Below, piece by piece: positions 43,709-52,112 of a DNA stretch of 54,594 nt (position 1 is its first letter; the number at the start of each line of letters is the position of its first letter). The stretch is taken from assembly GCA_039933785.1 (NCBI GenBank), contig JBDTNL010000023.1, positions 1 to 54,594 of the forward strand, in the 5' to 3' direction. Under the pieces are notes generated by a model, which was not told the origin of the DNA, did not search any database, and saw only the letters and a program-made list of their open reading frames with translations. A program made the translations under genes and the position numbers. The DNA comes from JBDTNL01 sp039933785. GTDB taxonomy: Bacteria; Acidobacteriota; Thermoanaerobaculia; Multivoradales; JAGPDF01.

Positions 43709-44365
43709 CGAATCACCGAATGCCGGTGTGTGGATAACCCGCCCGATTCTCCGCAGTGGCCTGAGGAATTTGGCGGACTCTCCAACCGAGCAGAAGTTCG
43801 ATTCGGTGACCAAGCGCTCGACCGCGAAGCCGGCCGTCTCCAGGGCGCCGCGGAGCATCTTGGGGCTGAACATGTGCACGTGCGTTGGATCCTGATGCCA
43901 TGCCCAGCGCCGGCCGAGGAGCGGCCGAGCGAGGCTGTGCGCGTTGAGGGTGATCACGATCAGCTTGGCCCCGGGCTCGAGACAGCGATGGCAATTCTCG
44001 AGGGCTCGCCCGTAGTTTTCGAGGTGCTCGATGACATCCAGCATGGTCACGGCGTCGAATGTCGCGTCCGCGAACGGAAAGGGCGCCTCCGCACTCTGCC
44101 GCACGAGGTCACCGCGCACGCGCTCACGTGCCTTGGCGGCGGCCTGTTCGGAAATCTCGATGCCGGTGGCGGAATAGCCTGCGCGCTCGAGGGCCTCCAT
44201 GAAAAAGCCGTACCCGGTGCCGACATCGAGCACGCGTCCCGCCGGTACGCCGCTCCGGCCGAGCAGGTCGATCAGGTAGCGCAGGTACTTCACCTTCCCG
44301 GGGTGGAGCTCGAAGTACTCGCGATCGAAATAGGCCGGTGCGTCCACTTGCGGCGACGCTAGCAC
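43685..44365 (-). CDS. SAM-dependent class I methyltransferase
   Basis: The 226-residue protein has motif I VLDVGTGYGFFMEALERAGY, an acidic end of strand 2 in ATGIEISE, FDAVTMLDVIEHLENYGRAL and HVHMFSPKMLRGALETAGF, typical of Methyltransf_11/23 enzymes that sit with polysaccharide genes. The start is uncertain: GTG 44365 is chosen, GTG 44347 is possible, neither with a good ribosome site. It is divergent from the dehydratase gene. Confidence 0.82.
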   Translation of the reverse strand: MLASPQVDAPAYFDREYFELHPGKVKYLRYLIDLLGRSGVPAGRVLDVGTGYGFFMEALERAGYSATGIEISEQAAAKARERVRGDLVRQSAEAPFPFADATFDAVTMLDVIEHLENYGRALENCHRCLEPGAKLIVITLNAHSLARPLLGRRWAWHQDPTHVHMFSPKMLRGALETAGFAVERLVTESNFCSVGESAKFLRPLRRIGRVIHTPAFGDSLLAVARK

Positions 44366-44409
44366 TCGATGCCTGGGCGCCCGGAACTCGCCTCGGTCTC
44401 GACGCCGAT

Positions 44410-44439
44410 TTGACCGGGACTTCGAGCCGGCCATAGCAT
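44410..44439 (+). promoter_or_regulatory. Promoter of the threonine/serine dehydratase gene
   Basis: TTGACC (44410-44415), 18 bases, TAGCAT (44434-44439), then 7 bases to ATG 44447. The spacing predicts a leaderless mRNA, in line with the lack of a Shine-Dalgarno sequence. Confidence 0.55.
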
Positions 44440-44446
44440 CGAACGC

Positions 44447-45418
44447 ATGGTGGCAATCAAGGGGAGCCCGCACTTGCGCAACATTCCGCACGGCCTGATC
44501 GACGATGCCTACCGCCACGTGTACGAGGCGGCGATCCGCACGCCGCTGGTCCGCTTCAACCATGACGGCCCGGCCGAAATCTACCTCAAGCTCGAGTGCC
44601 TGCAGCCGATCGGCTCGTTCAAGATCCGCGGGGCTTACAACGCGGTGCGGTTGCTGCCGGAGGATGAGCGGCGGCAAGGCGTGTGGACGGTGAGCGCCGG
44701 CAATGCGGCGCAGGGCGTGGCGTTAGCGGCCCGCAAGGTGGGTGCGACATGCAAAGTGTTGGTCATCGAGACCGCGCCGCAGGCGAAGATCGATGCCGTT
44801 CGCCGCCTGGGCGGTGAGGTGGTGAAGGCCCCCTTCGACGAATGCTGGAAGGCGCTGTCGGATCGCAGCCATCCCGCGATGAGCGGCGCCTTCGTGCATC
44901 CGTTCGAGGATGACGCGTTTATTGCAGGGAATGCCACGGCGGGCTTGGAGATTCTCGAGGATCTGCCGGACGTCGACTCTATCGTCGCGGGCTTCGGCGG
45001 CGGCGGCTTGTCCTGTGGCATCGCCGCCGCCATGCGCGAGCGCAAACCCAGCGTGAAGGTCTTCGCCGCCGAGCCCGAGACCGCGGCGCCCTTGGCGCGC
45101 TCGCTCGCCGCCGGCACGGCGCAGAACTTTCCCGGGTGGCAAGCGAGCTTCGTCGACGGGTGCGGCGGCAAGTCGGTGTTTCCGCGCATGTGGGACATCG
45201 CGCACCACCTTCTCGCTGGCTGCATCGTGACCACGCTCGACGAGTGCGCGCGGGCGATGAAGCTCGTCGCCCAACGCAACCGCGTGATCGCCGAGGGTGC
45301 CGGAGCTTGCGCGGTTGCGGCCGGCTTGAGCGGCAAGTGCGGCTCCGGCAAGATCGTCTGCGTGGTGAGCGGCGGCAACATCGACCTCGCCAAGTTTTGT
45401 GAGCTGGTGAACGCCTGA
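44447..45418 (+). CDS. PLP-dependent threonine/serine dehydratase-like enzyme
   Basis: This 323-residue fold-type II PLP enzyme has QPIGSFKIRGAYNAVRLLP with the Schiff-base lysine K59, WTVSAGNAAQGVALAARKVG for phosphate and substrate binding, VAGFGGGGLSCGIAAAMRE as the Gly-rich loop, and CVVSGGNIDL at the end. There is no C-terminal regulatory domain, so it is of the catabolic type. It deaminates threonine or serine; serine racemase activity cannot be excluded. Confidence 0.87.
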   Translation: MVAIKGSPHLRNIPHGLIDDAYRHVYEAAIRTPLVRFNHDGPAEIYLKLECLQPIGSFKIRGAYNAVRLLPEDERRQGVWTVSAGNAAQGVALAARKVGATCKVLVIETAPQAKIDAVRRLGGEVVKAPFDECWKALSDRSHPAMSGAFVHPFEDDAFIAGNATAGLEILEDLPDVDSIVAGFGGGGLSCGIAAAMRERKPSVKVFAAEPETAAPLARSLAAGTAQNFPGWQASFVDGCGGKSVFPRMWDIAHHLLAGCIVTTLDECARAMKLVAQRNRVIAEGAGACAVAAGLSGKCGSGKIVCVVSGGNIDLAKFCELVNA

Positions 45419-45563
45419 GGCTCTGCTGCGAGCCCGGCTCGAAGACAAGCCTGGCCGCGCGCGCCTGCTAGACTCTCACCGTCCGCAGCACACCGGGGCC
45501 GGCAGCCGCAGGCTTTCCCCCGCCCGCGGGCAATTCCGGCAATTTGAGAATGAGGGAGGCAGC

Positions 45564-46733
45564 GTGAAGATTCACGAATATCAGGCGAAGGAGATCCTGC
45601 GCCGCTATGGTGTTCCGACACCGCGGGGCAAGGTCACCGCCGATCCAGCGGAAGCTAAGACGATCTGCGCCGAGTGGGGCGGTCGTTGCGTGGTCAAGGC
45701 CCAGATTCACGCCGGCGGCCGCGGTAAGGGCGGTGGCGTGAAGCTCGCGAAGTCGCCGGACGAGGCCGCGGAGCTCGCCGGGAAGATCCTCGGCATGCAG
45801 CTCGTCACCCATCAGACCGGAGCGCATGGCCAGAAGGTACTCAAGGTTCTCGTCGAAGAGGCGGCCGACATCGCCTCGGAGTTCTATGTCGCGGTTACGC
45901 TCGACCGCGCGGCCGGCAAGCCGGTGGTCATGGCCTCGTCGCAGGGCGGGATGGACATCGAGGAGGTGGCGGCGAAGGATCCTGACGCCATCCGCCGGGT
46001 CGCGATCGATCCGCACCTCGGCATTCAGCCGTTCCAGGCCCGCCAGGTGGCCTACGGCCTCGGTCTCAAGGGCGAGGTCGCGGCGAAGGCGGCCAAGCTC
46101 GTCGTTGGGCTCGTGCAGGCCTACCTCGACACCGACGCCTCGCTCGCCGAGATCAACCCGCTGATGATCACCAAGCAAGGCGACGTTCTGGCGCTCGACG
46201 CCAAGATGACTTTCGACGACAACGCCATGTTCCGCCATCCCGACATCCTCGCCATGCGCGACGTCGCGGAGGAGGATCCGGCGGAGGTCGAAGCCTCGAA
46301 ATTCAATCTCAACTTCATCAAGCTCGACGGCAACGTCGGTTGCATGGTCAACGGCGCCGGCCTCGCCATGGCCACCATGGACATCATCAAGCTCTACGGC
46401 GGCGAGCCCGCGAACTTCCTCGACGTCGGCGGTTCGGCGAGCCAGGAGGCGGTCAAGAATGCGTTCCGTATCCTGGTTTCCGATCCCGGCACCAAGGCGG
46501 TGCTGATCAACATCTTCGGCGGCATCGCGCGCACCGACCGGATCGCGAGCGGCGTCGTCGGTGCGATCGAGGAGCTCGGTAACGTCAAGTTGCCGGTGGT
46601 CGTTCGCCTCGAAGGAACCAACGTCGAGCAGGGCCGCGAGATCCTGCGCAACGCCAGCTTCAAGTTCATCGTCGCTGACGACATGGCTTCGGCCGCTGAG
46701 AAGGTCGTCGCGGCCGCGGGTGGGAGAAAGTAA
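45564..46733 (+). CDS. sucC: Succinyl-CoA synthetase beta subunit
   Basis: A 389-residue protein starting MKIHEYQAKEILRRYGVPTP after GAGGGAGG, with an ATP-grasp domain (VVKAQIHAGGRGKGGGVKLA), AEINPLMITKQGDVLALDAK and GCMVNGAGLAMATMDIIKLY with GGEPANFLDVGG. The length is normal. It makes ATP or GTP in the citric acid cycle with SucD, 3 bases downstream. The 145-base leader has TAGACT at 45469-45474 as a weak -10 and a GCCCGCGGGC palindrome near 45527-45536. Confidence 0.96.
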   Translation: MKIHEYQAKEILRRYGVPTPRGKVTADPAEAKTICAEWGGRCVVKAQIHAGGRGKGGGVKLAKSPDEAAELAGKILGMQLVTHQTGAHGQKVLKVLVEEAADIASEFYVAVTLDRAAGKPVVMASSQGGMDIEEVAAKDPDAIRRVAIDPHLGIQPFQARQVAYGLGLKGEVAAKAAKLVVGLVQAYLDTDASLAEINPLMITKQGDVLALDAKMTFDDNAMFRHPDILAMRDVAEEDPAEVEASKFNLNFIKLDGNVGCMVNGAGLAMATMDIIKLYGGEPANFLDVGGSASQEAVKNAFRILVSDPGTKAVLINIFGGIARTDRIASGVVGAIEELGNVKLPVVVRLEGTNVEQGREILRNASFKFIVADDMASAAEKVVAAAGGRK

Positions 46734-46736
46734 GCG

Positions 46737-47609
46737 ATGGCAATCTGGGTCGACAACGAAACCCGCCTCATCGTCCAGGGCATCACCGGCAAGGAGGGCA
46801 AATTCCACGCTCTCGGCTGCCGCGACTACGGCACCAAAGTTGTGGGCGGAGTAACTCCGGGCAAGGGCGGCGAGCTGGTCGAAGGCATTCCCGTGTTCGA
46901 CACGGTGGCGGAAGCGCGCGCCCAGGAAGGTGCGAACGCCACCATGATCTTCGTGCCGCCGCCGTTCGCAGCCGACGCGATCATGGAGGCCGCCGACGCT
47001 GGCATCGAGCTCATTGTCTGTATCACTGAAGGTATTCCGGTGAACGACATGCTCAAGGTGAAGACGTTCCTGCGCAACAAGCGCTGCCGGCTGGTCGGGC
47101 CAAACTGTCCGGGCGTGATCTCGCCGGGGATGGCGAAGATCGGCATCATGCCCGGTCACATTCACAAGCAGGGCTCGGTCGGTGTGGTCAGCCGCTCGGG
47201 AACGCTGACCTACGAGTCGGTCTGGCAACTCTCGAACCTCGGTTTCGGTCAGTCCACCTGCGTCGGCATCGGCGGCGATCCGGTGAATGGCACCAACTTC
47301 ATCGACGTGCTGAGCGCGTTCAAGAACGATTCCTCGACCGAAGCGGTGATCATGATCGGTGAGATCGGCGGCAGCGCCGAGGAAGAAGCCGCGGCTTGGG
47401 TCAAGGCCAATTTCGACCGTCCCGTCGTGGGCTTTATCGCTGGACGAACCGCACCCCCGGGCCGCCGCATGGGCCACGCGGGAGCGATCGTTGCCGGCGG
47501 CAAGGGTACGGCCGATGAAAAGTTTGCCGCCCTGCGTGCCGCCGGCATTCACGTCTGCGAGAGTCCGGCGGATCTCGGCTTGACCGTGAAGAGGGCGCTT
47601 GGCCGCTGA
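46737..47609 (+). CDS. sucD: Succinyl-CoA synthetase alpha subunit
   Basis: The 290-residue subunit starts MAIWVDNETRLIVQGITGKE, binds CoA through its N-terminal Rossmann domain, and has the phosphohistidine motif GRRMGHAGAIVAGGKGTADE near the C-terminus. LVGPNCPGVISPGMAKIGIM and GVVSRSGTLTYESVWQLSNL are also conserved. It is directly coupled to sucC and overlaps the next gene by 11 bases. Confidence 0.96.
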   Translation: MAIWVDNETRLIVQGITGKEGKFHALGCRDYGTKVVGGVTPGKGGELVEGIPVFDTVAEARAQEGANATMIFVPPPFAADAIMEAADAGIELIVCITEGIPVNDMLKVKTFLRNKRCRLVGPNCPGVISPGMAKIGIMPGHIHKQGSVGVVSRSGTLTYESVWQLSNLGFGQSTCVGIGGDPVNGTNFIDVLSAFKNDSSTEAVIMIGEIGGSAEEEAAAWVKANFDRPVVGFIAGRTAPPGRRMGHAGAIVAGGKGTADEKFAALRAAGIHVCESPADLGLTVKRALGR

Positions 47610-48315
47610 GCCTTCCCAACTCCACTTGGCCCGCATCCCAGGTTCGGGTTGGCTGGCCTTGCTCGGCGGCGGCGAGTTCAGCTTTGGCGAAACGCTCGTG
47701 GCCGATCGCGCTTGGATGGATTTGGTGCCGCCGGGGCCGATCGGGTTCGTTCCGGCGGCAAGCGACTCGGCGGACTACGGACGGCATTTCACCACTTACA
47801 TGGAAGAGGCATTCCAGCGCGAAGTCGAGGTGATTCCGATCTATCGCTCGCGGGACGCCCGACGCGGCAAGAATTCGGAGCGCATTGGTGCGGTGGCGGC
47901 GGTCTACCTCGGTGGGGGAGTGGGCGATCACCTTCTCGATGCGCTGGCGCAGTCTCCGGCCGCCGAGGCGCTGGCCGAGAAACTGCGCGATGGTGGCGTT
48001 CTGGTCGCGATCGCGGCCGCGGCGCAGGCCGCGGGCCACTCCATCCGCAGCATCTTCGGCGGCAAGCCTCTTCCGGGCCTCGGCTGGCTACCAGGAGCGA
48101 TCGTCGAAACGAACTTCGATCCGGCGCACGACCGCCGCTTACGGCAGTCGCTGCGGCAACCCGGAGCGCAAACCGCGGTCGGCATCCCCTCTTCGGGCGC
48201 CTTGTTGCTCGGCCCAGATCAGGTGCGAACGGTCGGCCCGGTGTTTATGCTGTCGGAAGAGAACGGGGACCTGTCCATCGTGGACACCGATGGTCCAAAG
48301 GAGACATTGCAATGA
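47599..48315 (+). CDS. S51/cyanophycinase-like class I glutamine-amidotransferase-fold protein, nucleophile lost
   Basis: The 238-residue protein has WLALLGGGEFSFGETLVADR and IGFVPAASDSADYG, like peptidase-S51 proteins, and VAAVYLGGGVGDHLLDAL where the family has its GG turn. The nucleophile elbow, normally G-x-S-A-G-A, reads LVAIAAAAQAAGHSI, so the catalytic Ser is missing. It may be a binding or regulatory relic. The TTG start at 47599 lies within sucD, and the stop overlaps the peroxiredoxin start (ATGA). Confidence 0.65.
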   Translation: MAAEPSQLHLARIPGSGWLALLGGGEFSFGETLVADRAWMDLVPPGPIGFVPAASDSADYGRHFTTYMEEAFQREVEVIPIYRSRDARRGKNSERIGAVAAVYLGGGVGDHLLDALAQSPAAEALAEKLRDGGVLVAIAAAAQAAGHSIRSIFGGKPLPGLGWLPGAIVETNFDPAHDRRLRQSLRQPGAQTAVGIPSSGALLLGPDQVRTVGPVFMLSEENGDLSIVDTDGPKETLQ

Positions 48316-48830
48316 AGAAGAAGACGTGGTTTTCGCTGGCTCTCGCCTCGATGCTTGGAGTTTTCTCTGCGGTCACCGCCCGCGGCGCGGAAATCGATCT
48401 CGGAGCGGCATTGCCCGCCGTCGGCGGCGTCGATCAGGACGGCAAGGCGGTGGATCTGCAGAAAGACGCCGGCAAGGGCTTCACTCTGGTGTACTTTTAC
48501 CCCAAGGCCGACACGCCGGGCTGCACCAAGCAGGCGTGCAGCCTGCGTGACGGCTACGCCAAGCTGCAGGACAAGGGCGTGCGAATCTACGGCGTAAGCG
48601 GCGACGATGTCGAGTCGCAGAAGGCGTTCGAGGTCAAGTACCACCTGCCGTTCCGGCTCATCGCCGACCACGAGGAGAAGGTGATGGACGCGTTCGGTGT
48701 GCCGCACCACGGCACCTTCGCGACCCGTCAGGCGTTTCTCTTCAAGGACGGCAAGCTGGTGTGGCGCGACCTGAAGGCGAAGACCGAGCAGCAAGCGGCT
48801 GACGTCCTGGCGGCGATCGGCTCGCTGTAG
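48312..48830 (+). CDS. Exported thiol peroxidase of the Bcp/PrxQ type
   Basis: A 172-residue peroxiredoxin with an N-terminal signal peptide (WFSLALASMLGVFSAVTARG), so it probably works in the periplasm. YFYPKADTPGCTKQACSLRD holds the peroxidatic Cys and, five residues later, the resolving Cys, as in PrxQ. It follows the S51-like gene with an ATGA overlap at the end of the sucCD operon. Confidence 0.9.
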   Translation: MKKKTWFSLALASMLGVFSAVTARGAEIDLGAALPAVGGVDQDGKAVDLQKDAGKGFTLVYFYPKADTPGCTKQACSLRDGYAKLQDKGVRIYGVSGDDVESQKAFEVKYHLPFRLIADHEEKVMDAFGVPHHGTFATRQAFLFKDGKLVWRDLKAKTEQQAADVLAAIGSL

Positions 48831-48836
48831 CCGCAT

Positions 48837-48866
48837 TTGTCCGGTACCGGCCGGCTGCGATAGTCT
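48837..48866 (+). promoter_or_regulatory. Promoter of ndk
   Basis: TTGTCC (48837-48842), an 18-base spacer and TAGTCT (48861-48866). Transcription would start near 48873 and give a 5' leader of about 135 bases. Confidence 0.5.
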
Positions 48867-48877
48867 GACGGGTGACA

Positions 48878-48972
48878 CGGCGCCATCTCGGCGCCGATTC
48901 CCCCTCGGCAGCAAGCCTTCGAAGCGGGTCGCCCAGCGGTTGCGACCGCTCGCCCGGCGAACGCTGCCGAGG
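48878..48972 (+). promoter_or_regulatory. Structured 5' leader of ndk
   Basis: The leader contains hairpin CGGCGCC (48878-48884), loop ATCTC, GGCGCCG (48890-48896). A larger closed structure follows, with exact 10-base arms CCTCGGCAGC (48903-48912) and GCTGCCGAGG (48963-48972). Inside are AGCGGT-TGCG-ACCGCT (48935-48950), flanked by CGGG (48925-48928) pairing with CCCG (48953-48956), and CTTCGAAG (48917-48924). I recognise no known riboswitch. It may regulate ndk translation or be an uncharacterised RNA. Confidence 0.5.
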
Positions 48973-49007
48973 CCGTCCGAACCGGTGAACGAAAGGAAGT
49001 TCTCACA

Positions 49008-49430
49008 ATGGAAATGACACTTGCAATTCTCAAACCCGATACCGTCGCCGCCGGCAACAGTGGCAAGGTGCTCGCGTTCCTCGAAGGCAAGGGTTTCAAG
49101 GTCCGTGGCCTGCGCGTCGTGCACCTCACGAAGGATCAGGCGGAAGCCTTCTACGCCGTGCACAAAGAGCGTCCCTTCTTCGGCAGCCTGGTTACCTTTA
49201 TGACCGAGGGTCCGGTGATTCCGGTGGCGCTCGAGCGCGACAACGCGGTCGCCTATCTGCGTGAAGTGATGGGCGCCACCGACGTCGCCAAGGCGGCCGA
49301 AGGCACGGTGCGCAAGCAATGGGGCACCTCGATCGAGCGCAATGCGATCCATGGCAGCGATTCCGCCGAGAATGCGGGCGTAGAGCTCGGATTCTACTTC
49401 GCGCACACCGAGCTGATCTCGGCTCGCTGA
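49008..49430 (+). CDS. ndk: Nucleoside-diphosphate kinase
   Basis: A 140-residue enzyme with MTLAILKPDTVAAGNSGKVL, RPFFGSLVTFMTEGPVIPVA and RNAIHGSDSAENAGVELGFY with phospho-His H115. It equilibrates nucleoside tri- and diphosphates. The ATG lies after GAAAGGAAG and a long structured leader. It is followed 18 bases later by a small cysteine-rich gene. Confidence 0.96.
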   Translation: MEMTLAILKPDTVAAGNSGKVLAFLEGKGFKVRGLRVVHLTKDQAEAFYAVHKERPFFGSLVTFMTEGPVIPVALERDNAVAYLREVMGATDVAKAAEGTVRKQWGTSIERNAIHGSDSAENAGVELGFYFAHTELISAR

Positions 49431-49448
49431 CGAGTTGGGAGTCTCACG

Positions 49449-49736
49449 ATGGCGATTCAATCGACGTCCCTGGCACCGCAGAGCATGATTCCGCCGGAAC
49501 GCCGCGGCGCGGTGCAGGGCAAGTTCTGCAAGACCTGCGCGACGGTTTTTCCGCTGCAGCTCGGGCGGCATGCCGGCAAGGGGGTCAACGGACACGATCA
49601 CATCGCCTCGTCCTGTGCGCACGAGGGTGACACCTTCGCCGCCGGAGCCCTCTGGTGGGAGCCGGCGGTAGTCGTTCTTCCGGCGCCCCCACCGCCGCCG
49701 GTCGCGGCCGCTCCCGCAGCACCACTGGCGCGATAG
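49449..49736 (+). CDS. Small protein with CxxC motif and Pro/Ala-rich tail
   Basis: A 95-residue protein with KFCKTCATVFPLQLGRHAGK, then GHDHIASSCAHEGDTFAAGA and a tail of prolines and alanines. Cysteines and histidines could bind zinc in a ribbon-like fold. I do not recognise a family. It has no signal peptide. It sits between ndk and the DUF1820 gene, probably in one operon. It might be a small RNA- or protein-binding factor, but nothing in the sequence proves it. Confidence 0.6.
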   Translation: MAIQSTSLAPQSMIPPERRGAVQGKFCKTCATVFPLQLGRHAGKGVNGHDHIASSCAHEGDTFAAGALWWEPAVVVLPAPPPPPVAAAPAAPLAR

Positions 49737-49742
49737 CTGACC

Positions 49743-50081
49743 ATGGCGGAAAAGGTCTACAAGGTCGTCTTCCAGAACCAGGGCCAGGTGGTCGAGCTGT
49801 ACGCCCGCCAAGTCGGCCAGGGGTCGCTGTTCGGTTTCGTGGAGGTCGAGGACTTGGTGTTCGGCACGCGCTCGGAGCTAGTCGTCGATCCGACCGAAGA
49901 AGGGCTGCGTAACGAATATGGGAATGCTCGACGCCTGTACCTGCCGCTCCATGCTGTGCTGCGCATCGAAGAGGTCGAGCGCGCGGGCAGTCCCAGAACG
50001 CAACCCGCAACGGGAGGCGGCGGGCAGGTGACTCCGTTCCCGGTGCCCGTACCAACCACCCGAGACCCTCGCCCGCGGTGA
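49743..50081 (+). CDS. DUF1820 protein
   Basis: The 112-residue protein has the full DUF1820 pattern: KVYKVVFQNQGQVVELYARQ, GSLFGFVEVEDLVFGTRSEL, then VVDPTEEGLRNEYGN, RLYLPLHAVLRIEEVER. The function of the family is unknown. The tail after residue 82 is Gly/Pro-rich. Its stop overlaps the uracil-DNA glycosylase start (GTGA). Confidence 0.85.
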   Translation: MAEKVYKVVFQNQGQVVELYARQVGQGSLFGFVEVEDLVFGTRSELVVDPTEEGLRNEYGNARRLYLPLHAVLRIEEVERAGSPRTQPATGGGGQVTPFPVPVPTTRDPRPR

Positions 50082-50779
50082 TCGTTCCGGACGCGGCGGC
50101 CCTCGAGGATCACGTCCTCAGGGTTCGCGCTTGTCGCAGGTGTTCCAGCGTGCAGCCGCCGCCGGTCGTGGCCGACGCGGTCGCCGGCGCCGAAGTGATG
50201 CTGGTGGGGCAGGCGCCGGGTCCGCACGAGCGCGATAGCAGCCGCCTCTTCGCCTTCACCGCTGGAACCCGGCTCTTTTCCTGGTTCGCGAGCCTCGGAG
50301 TCGAAGAGCAAGATTTTCGCGATCGGGTCTGGATGTCGGCGACCATTCGCTGCTTTCCGGGGCGACAGACCGCTGGCGGCGACCGCGCGCCGACGCCACT
50401 CGAGATCGCAACCTGCCGACCATATCTGGAGCAAGAGCTCCGTATGCTCCAGCCGTCGTTGGTGCTCGCCGTGGGAACGCTCGCGATCGCGAGCTTTCTC
50501 GGCTCGGGCGCACTTGCCGATTGCGTCGGTCGAATCTTCTCGGTCGAGCTCGCCGGACTCTCGTTCGAAGTCTTGCCGCTGCCGCATCCGTCGGGGCGCA
50601 GCACCTGGATCAATCAACCGCGCAACGCCGCGCTGCTCGGGAGCGCGTTGTCGCTCTTGGCCGACGCCCCGGCGTGGCGCCGGACCTTCGCCGATCGCGT
50701 TGATCCGAATGGGCCGAAGGGGTCGAAGGGACCGGATGGGCCCGATGTGGCCCGCCGCGGCTATAATGGGAAACCGTGA
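50078..50779 (+). CDS. Uracil-DNA glycosylase superfamily protein (family 4/5 type)
   Basis: The 233-residue protein has CRRC near the N-terminus, the motif-A-like GQAPGPHERDSSRLFAFTAG, the RVWMSATIRCFPGR region and LPLPHPSGRSTW as motif 3 (HPSGR). Cysteines around CRRC, C-x-P-G and the third segment could bind an Fe-S cluster. It removes uracil from DNA. The C-terminal 35 residues are low-complexity. Start GTG 50078; the stop overlaps pcnB. Confidence 0.82.
   Translation: MIVPDAAALEDHVLRVRACRRCSSVQPPPVVADAVAGAEVMLVGQAPGPHERDSSRLFAFTAGTRLFSWFASLGVEEQDFRDRVWMSATIRCFPGRQTAGGDRAPTPLEIATCRPYLEQELRMLQPSLVLAVGTLAIASFLGSGALADCVGRIFSVELAGLSFEVLPLPHPSGRSTWINQPRNAALLGSALSLLADAPAWRRTFADRVDPNGPKGSKGPDGPDVARRGYNGKP
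50762..50767 (+). promoter_or_regulatory. -10 element TATAAT of pcnB
   Basis: A perfect TATAAT lies in the 3' end of the glycosylase gene, 8 bases before the GTG of pcnB, and predicts a leaderless transcript. A -35 hexamer is not obvious. Confidence 0.4.
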
Positions 50780-52101
50780 GTGTGTCTGATTTGCCGGGGC
50801 CGCGGGTTCTCGCCCGCTCCGAGCATCCAGTCTCCCGCTCCCTCATCGACAAGAACGCTCTGAAGGTGCTGTATCGCCTGCAGAGCGCGGGCTACAAGGC
50901 CTATTTGGTGGGCGGCAGCGTGCGGGACTTGATGGTCGGACGCAAGCCTAAAGACTTCGACGTCGCAACCGACGCCCGTCCGAACGAGATTCGGCGGGTG
51001 TTTCGCAACGCGCGCATCATCGGCCGGCGCTTCCGCTTGGCGCACGTGATCTTCCAGGAAGGCGTGGTCGAGGTTTCGACCTTCCGCCGAGTGCCGACGC
51101 CGGCGGAGCGCGAGCAGGAACAGGCCGGCGCGCCGCGCGACCTGCTGATCACCAGCGACAACACCTTCGGCACGCCGCGCGAGGACGCCTTCCGGCGCGA
51201 CTTCACGGTCAACGCGCTGTACTACAACATCGCTGACTTCACGGTCGTCGACTACGCCGGCGGAGTCGACGACCTCGAGAGCAAGCTGATCCGCGCCATC
51301 GGCGACCCCGACGTTCGCTTCCAGGAAGATCCGGTGCGCATGGTACGGGCTTGCGAGTTCGCTGCCCGCCTGGGCTTCGGCATCGAGCGTGGCACCCAAG
51401 AGGGCATCGAGCGTCAACGCCGCGAGCTCCGCAAGGCCTCGCCGGCGCGGCTCACCGAGGAGCTGCTGCAGCTCCTGCGCTGCGGCCGGGCGGGGGCTTC
51501 GCTGCAATGGATGCTCGAGCTCGGGCTGCTCGAGGTCCTCCTGCCCGAGGCCTACGCCATGCTGACCGCGGGCGCCAAGGGACTCGGCGATTTCGGCCGC
51601 ATCCTGCCGGCGCTCGACACCTTCGTGGCCGCGGGCCGTGAGATGCCGGAGATCGGCCTCCTGGCCGCCATCCTGCTGCCCAGCGTTCTGTTGCGGCGCT
51701 TCGAGATCGAACAGGCCGAGCATCGACCGATCACGCGCTTCCGTCTGCAGAAGGTGGTGGAAGAGACCGTGGCGCCATTTTTTGCCCGCTTCACGCTCTC
51801 CGGGCTCAAGGCGACGCAAGCCGTGCATGCGATCCTCGCGTTCAGCCGGATGTGCGAGCCCAAGTGGACTCCCGGGGAGCGCGCGCGCTTCGCCCTGCGC
51901 CCGAATTTTGGCGACGGCTACTGGCTGTTCGAGCTCCTGGTGGAGGCGACCGGCGAAGGCGGCGAGACCCTGGCGGACTGGCGGGCCGCGGCCGGGGGGG
52001 CCAAACGCCATCAGCGCGCGCACGGCAGCCACGCAGTGCATGCGGTGCCCTCTCCGGAGCCCAGCGCACAGCGCCCGAAACGGCGTCGCCGCCGGCGCTG
52101 A
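50776..52101 (+). CDS. pcnB: Poly(A) polymerase/tRNA nucleotidyltransferase family (PcnB)
   Basis: A 441-residue enzyme with the nucleotidyltransferase motif VGGSVRDLMVGRKPKDFDVA (DxD in FDVAT), RRDFTVNALYYNIADFTVVD, and RFQEDPVRMVRACEFAARLG. The distance to the head domain, the IIGRRFRLAHVIF element and a basic tail (PKRRRRRR) suggest PcnB-type polyadenylation, though CCA addition is a related alternative. Start GTG 50776 overlaps the glycosylase stop. Confidence 0.85.
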   Translation: MSVSDLPGPRVLARSEHPVSRSLIDKNALKVLYRLQSAGYKAYLVGGSVRDLMVGRKPKDFDVATDARPNEIRRVFRNARIIGRRFRLAHVIFQEGVVEVSTFRRVPTPAEREQEQAGAPRDLLITSDNTFGTPREDAFRRDFTVNALYYNIADFTVVDYAGGVDDLESKLIRAIGDPDVRFQEDPVRMVRACEFAARLGFGIERGTQEGIERQRRELRKASPARLTEELLQLLRCGRAGASLQWMLELGLLEVLLPEAYAMLTAGAKGLGDFGRILPALDTFVAAGREMPEIGLLAAILLPSVLLRRFEIEQAEHRPITRFRLQKVVEETVAPFFARFTLSGLKATQAVHAILAFSRMCEPKWTPGERARFALRPNFGDGYWLFELLVEATGEGGETLADWRAAAGGAKRHQRAHGSHAVHAVPSPEPSAQRPKRRRRRR

Positions 52102-52112
52102 GGGCAGCTCTC

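Noticed and set aside
45468..47636. Open frame of 722 codons on the minus strand opposite sucCD
   Set aside because: It is the mirror of sucC/sucD, which are unambiguous; there is no recognisable motif or start signal.
47599..48315. Functional cyanophycinase
   Set aside because: The nucleophilic Ser is missing and no cyanophycin synthetase is nearby.
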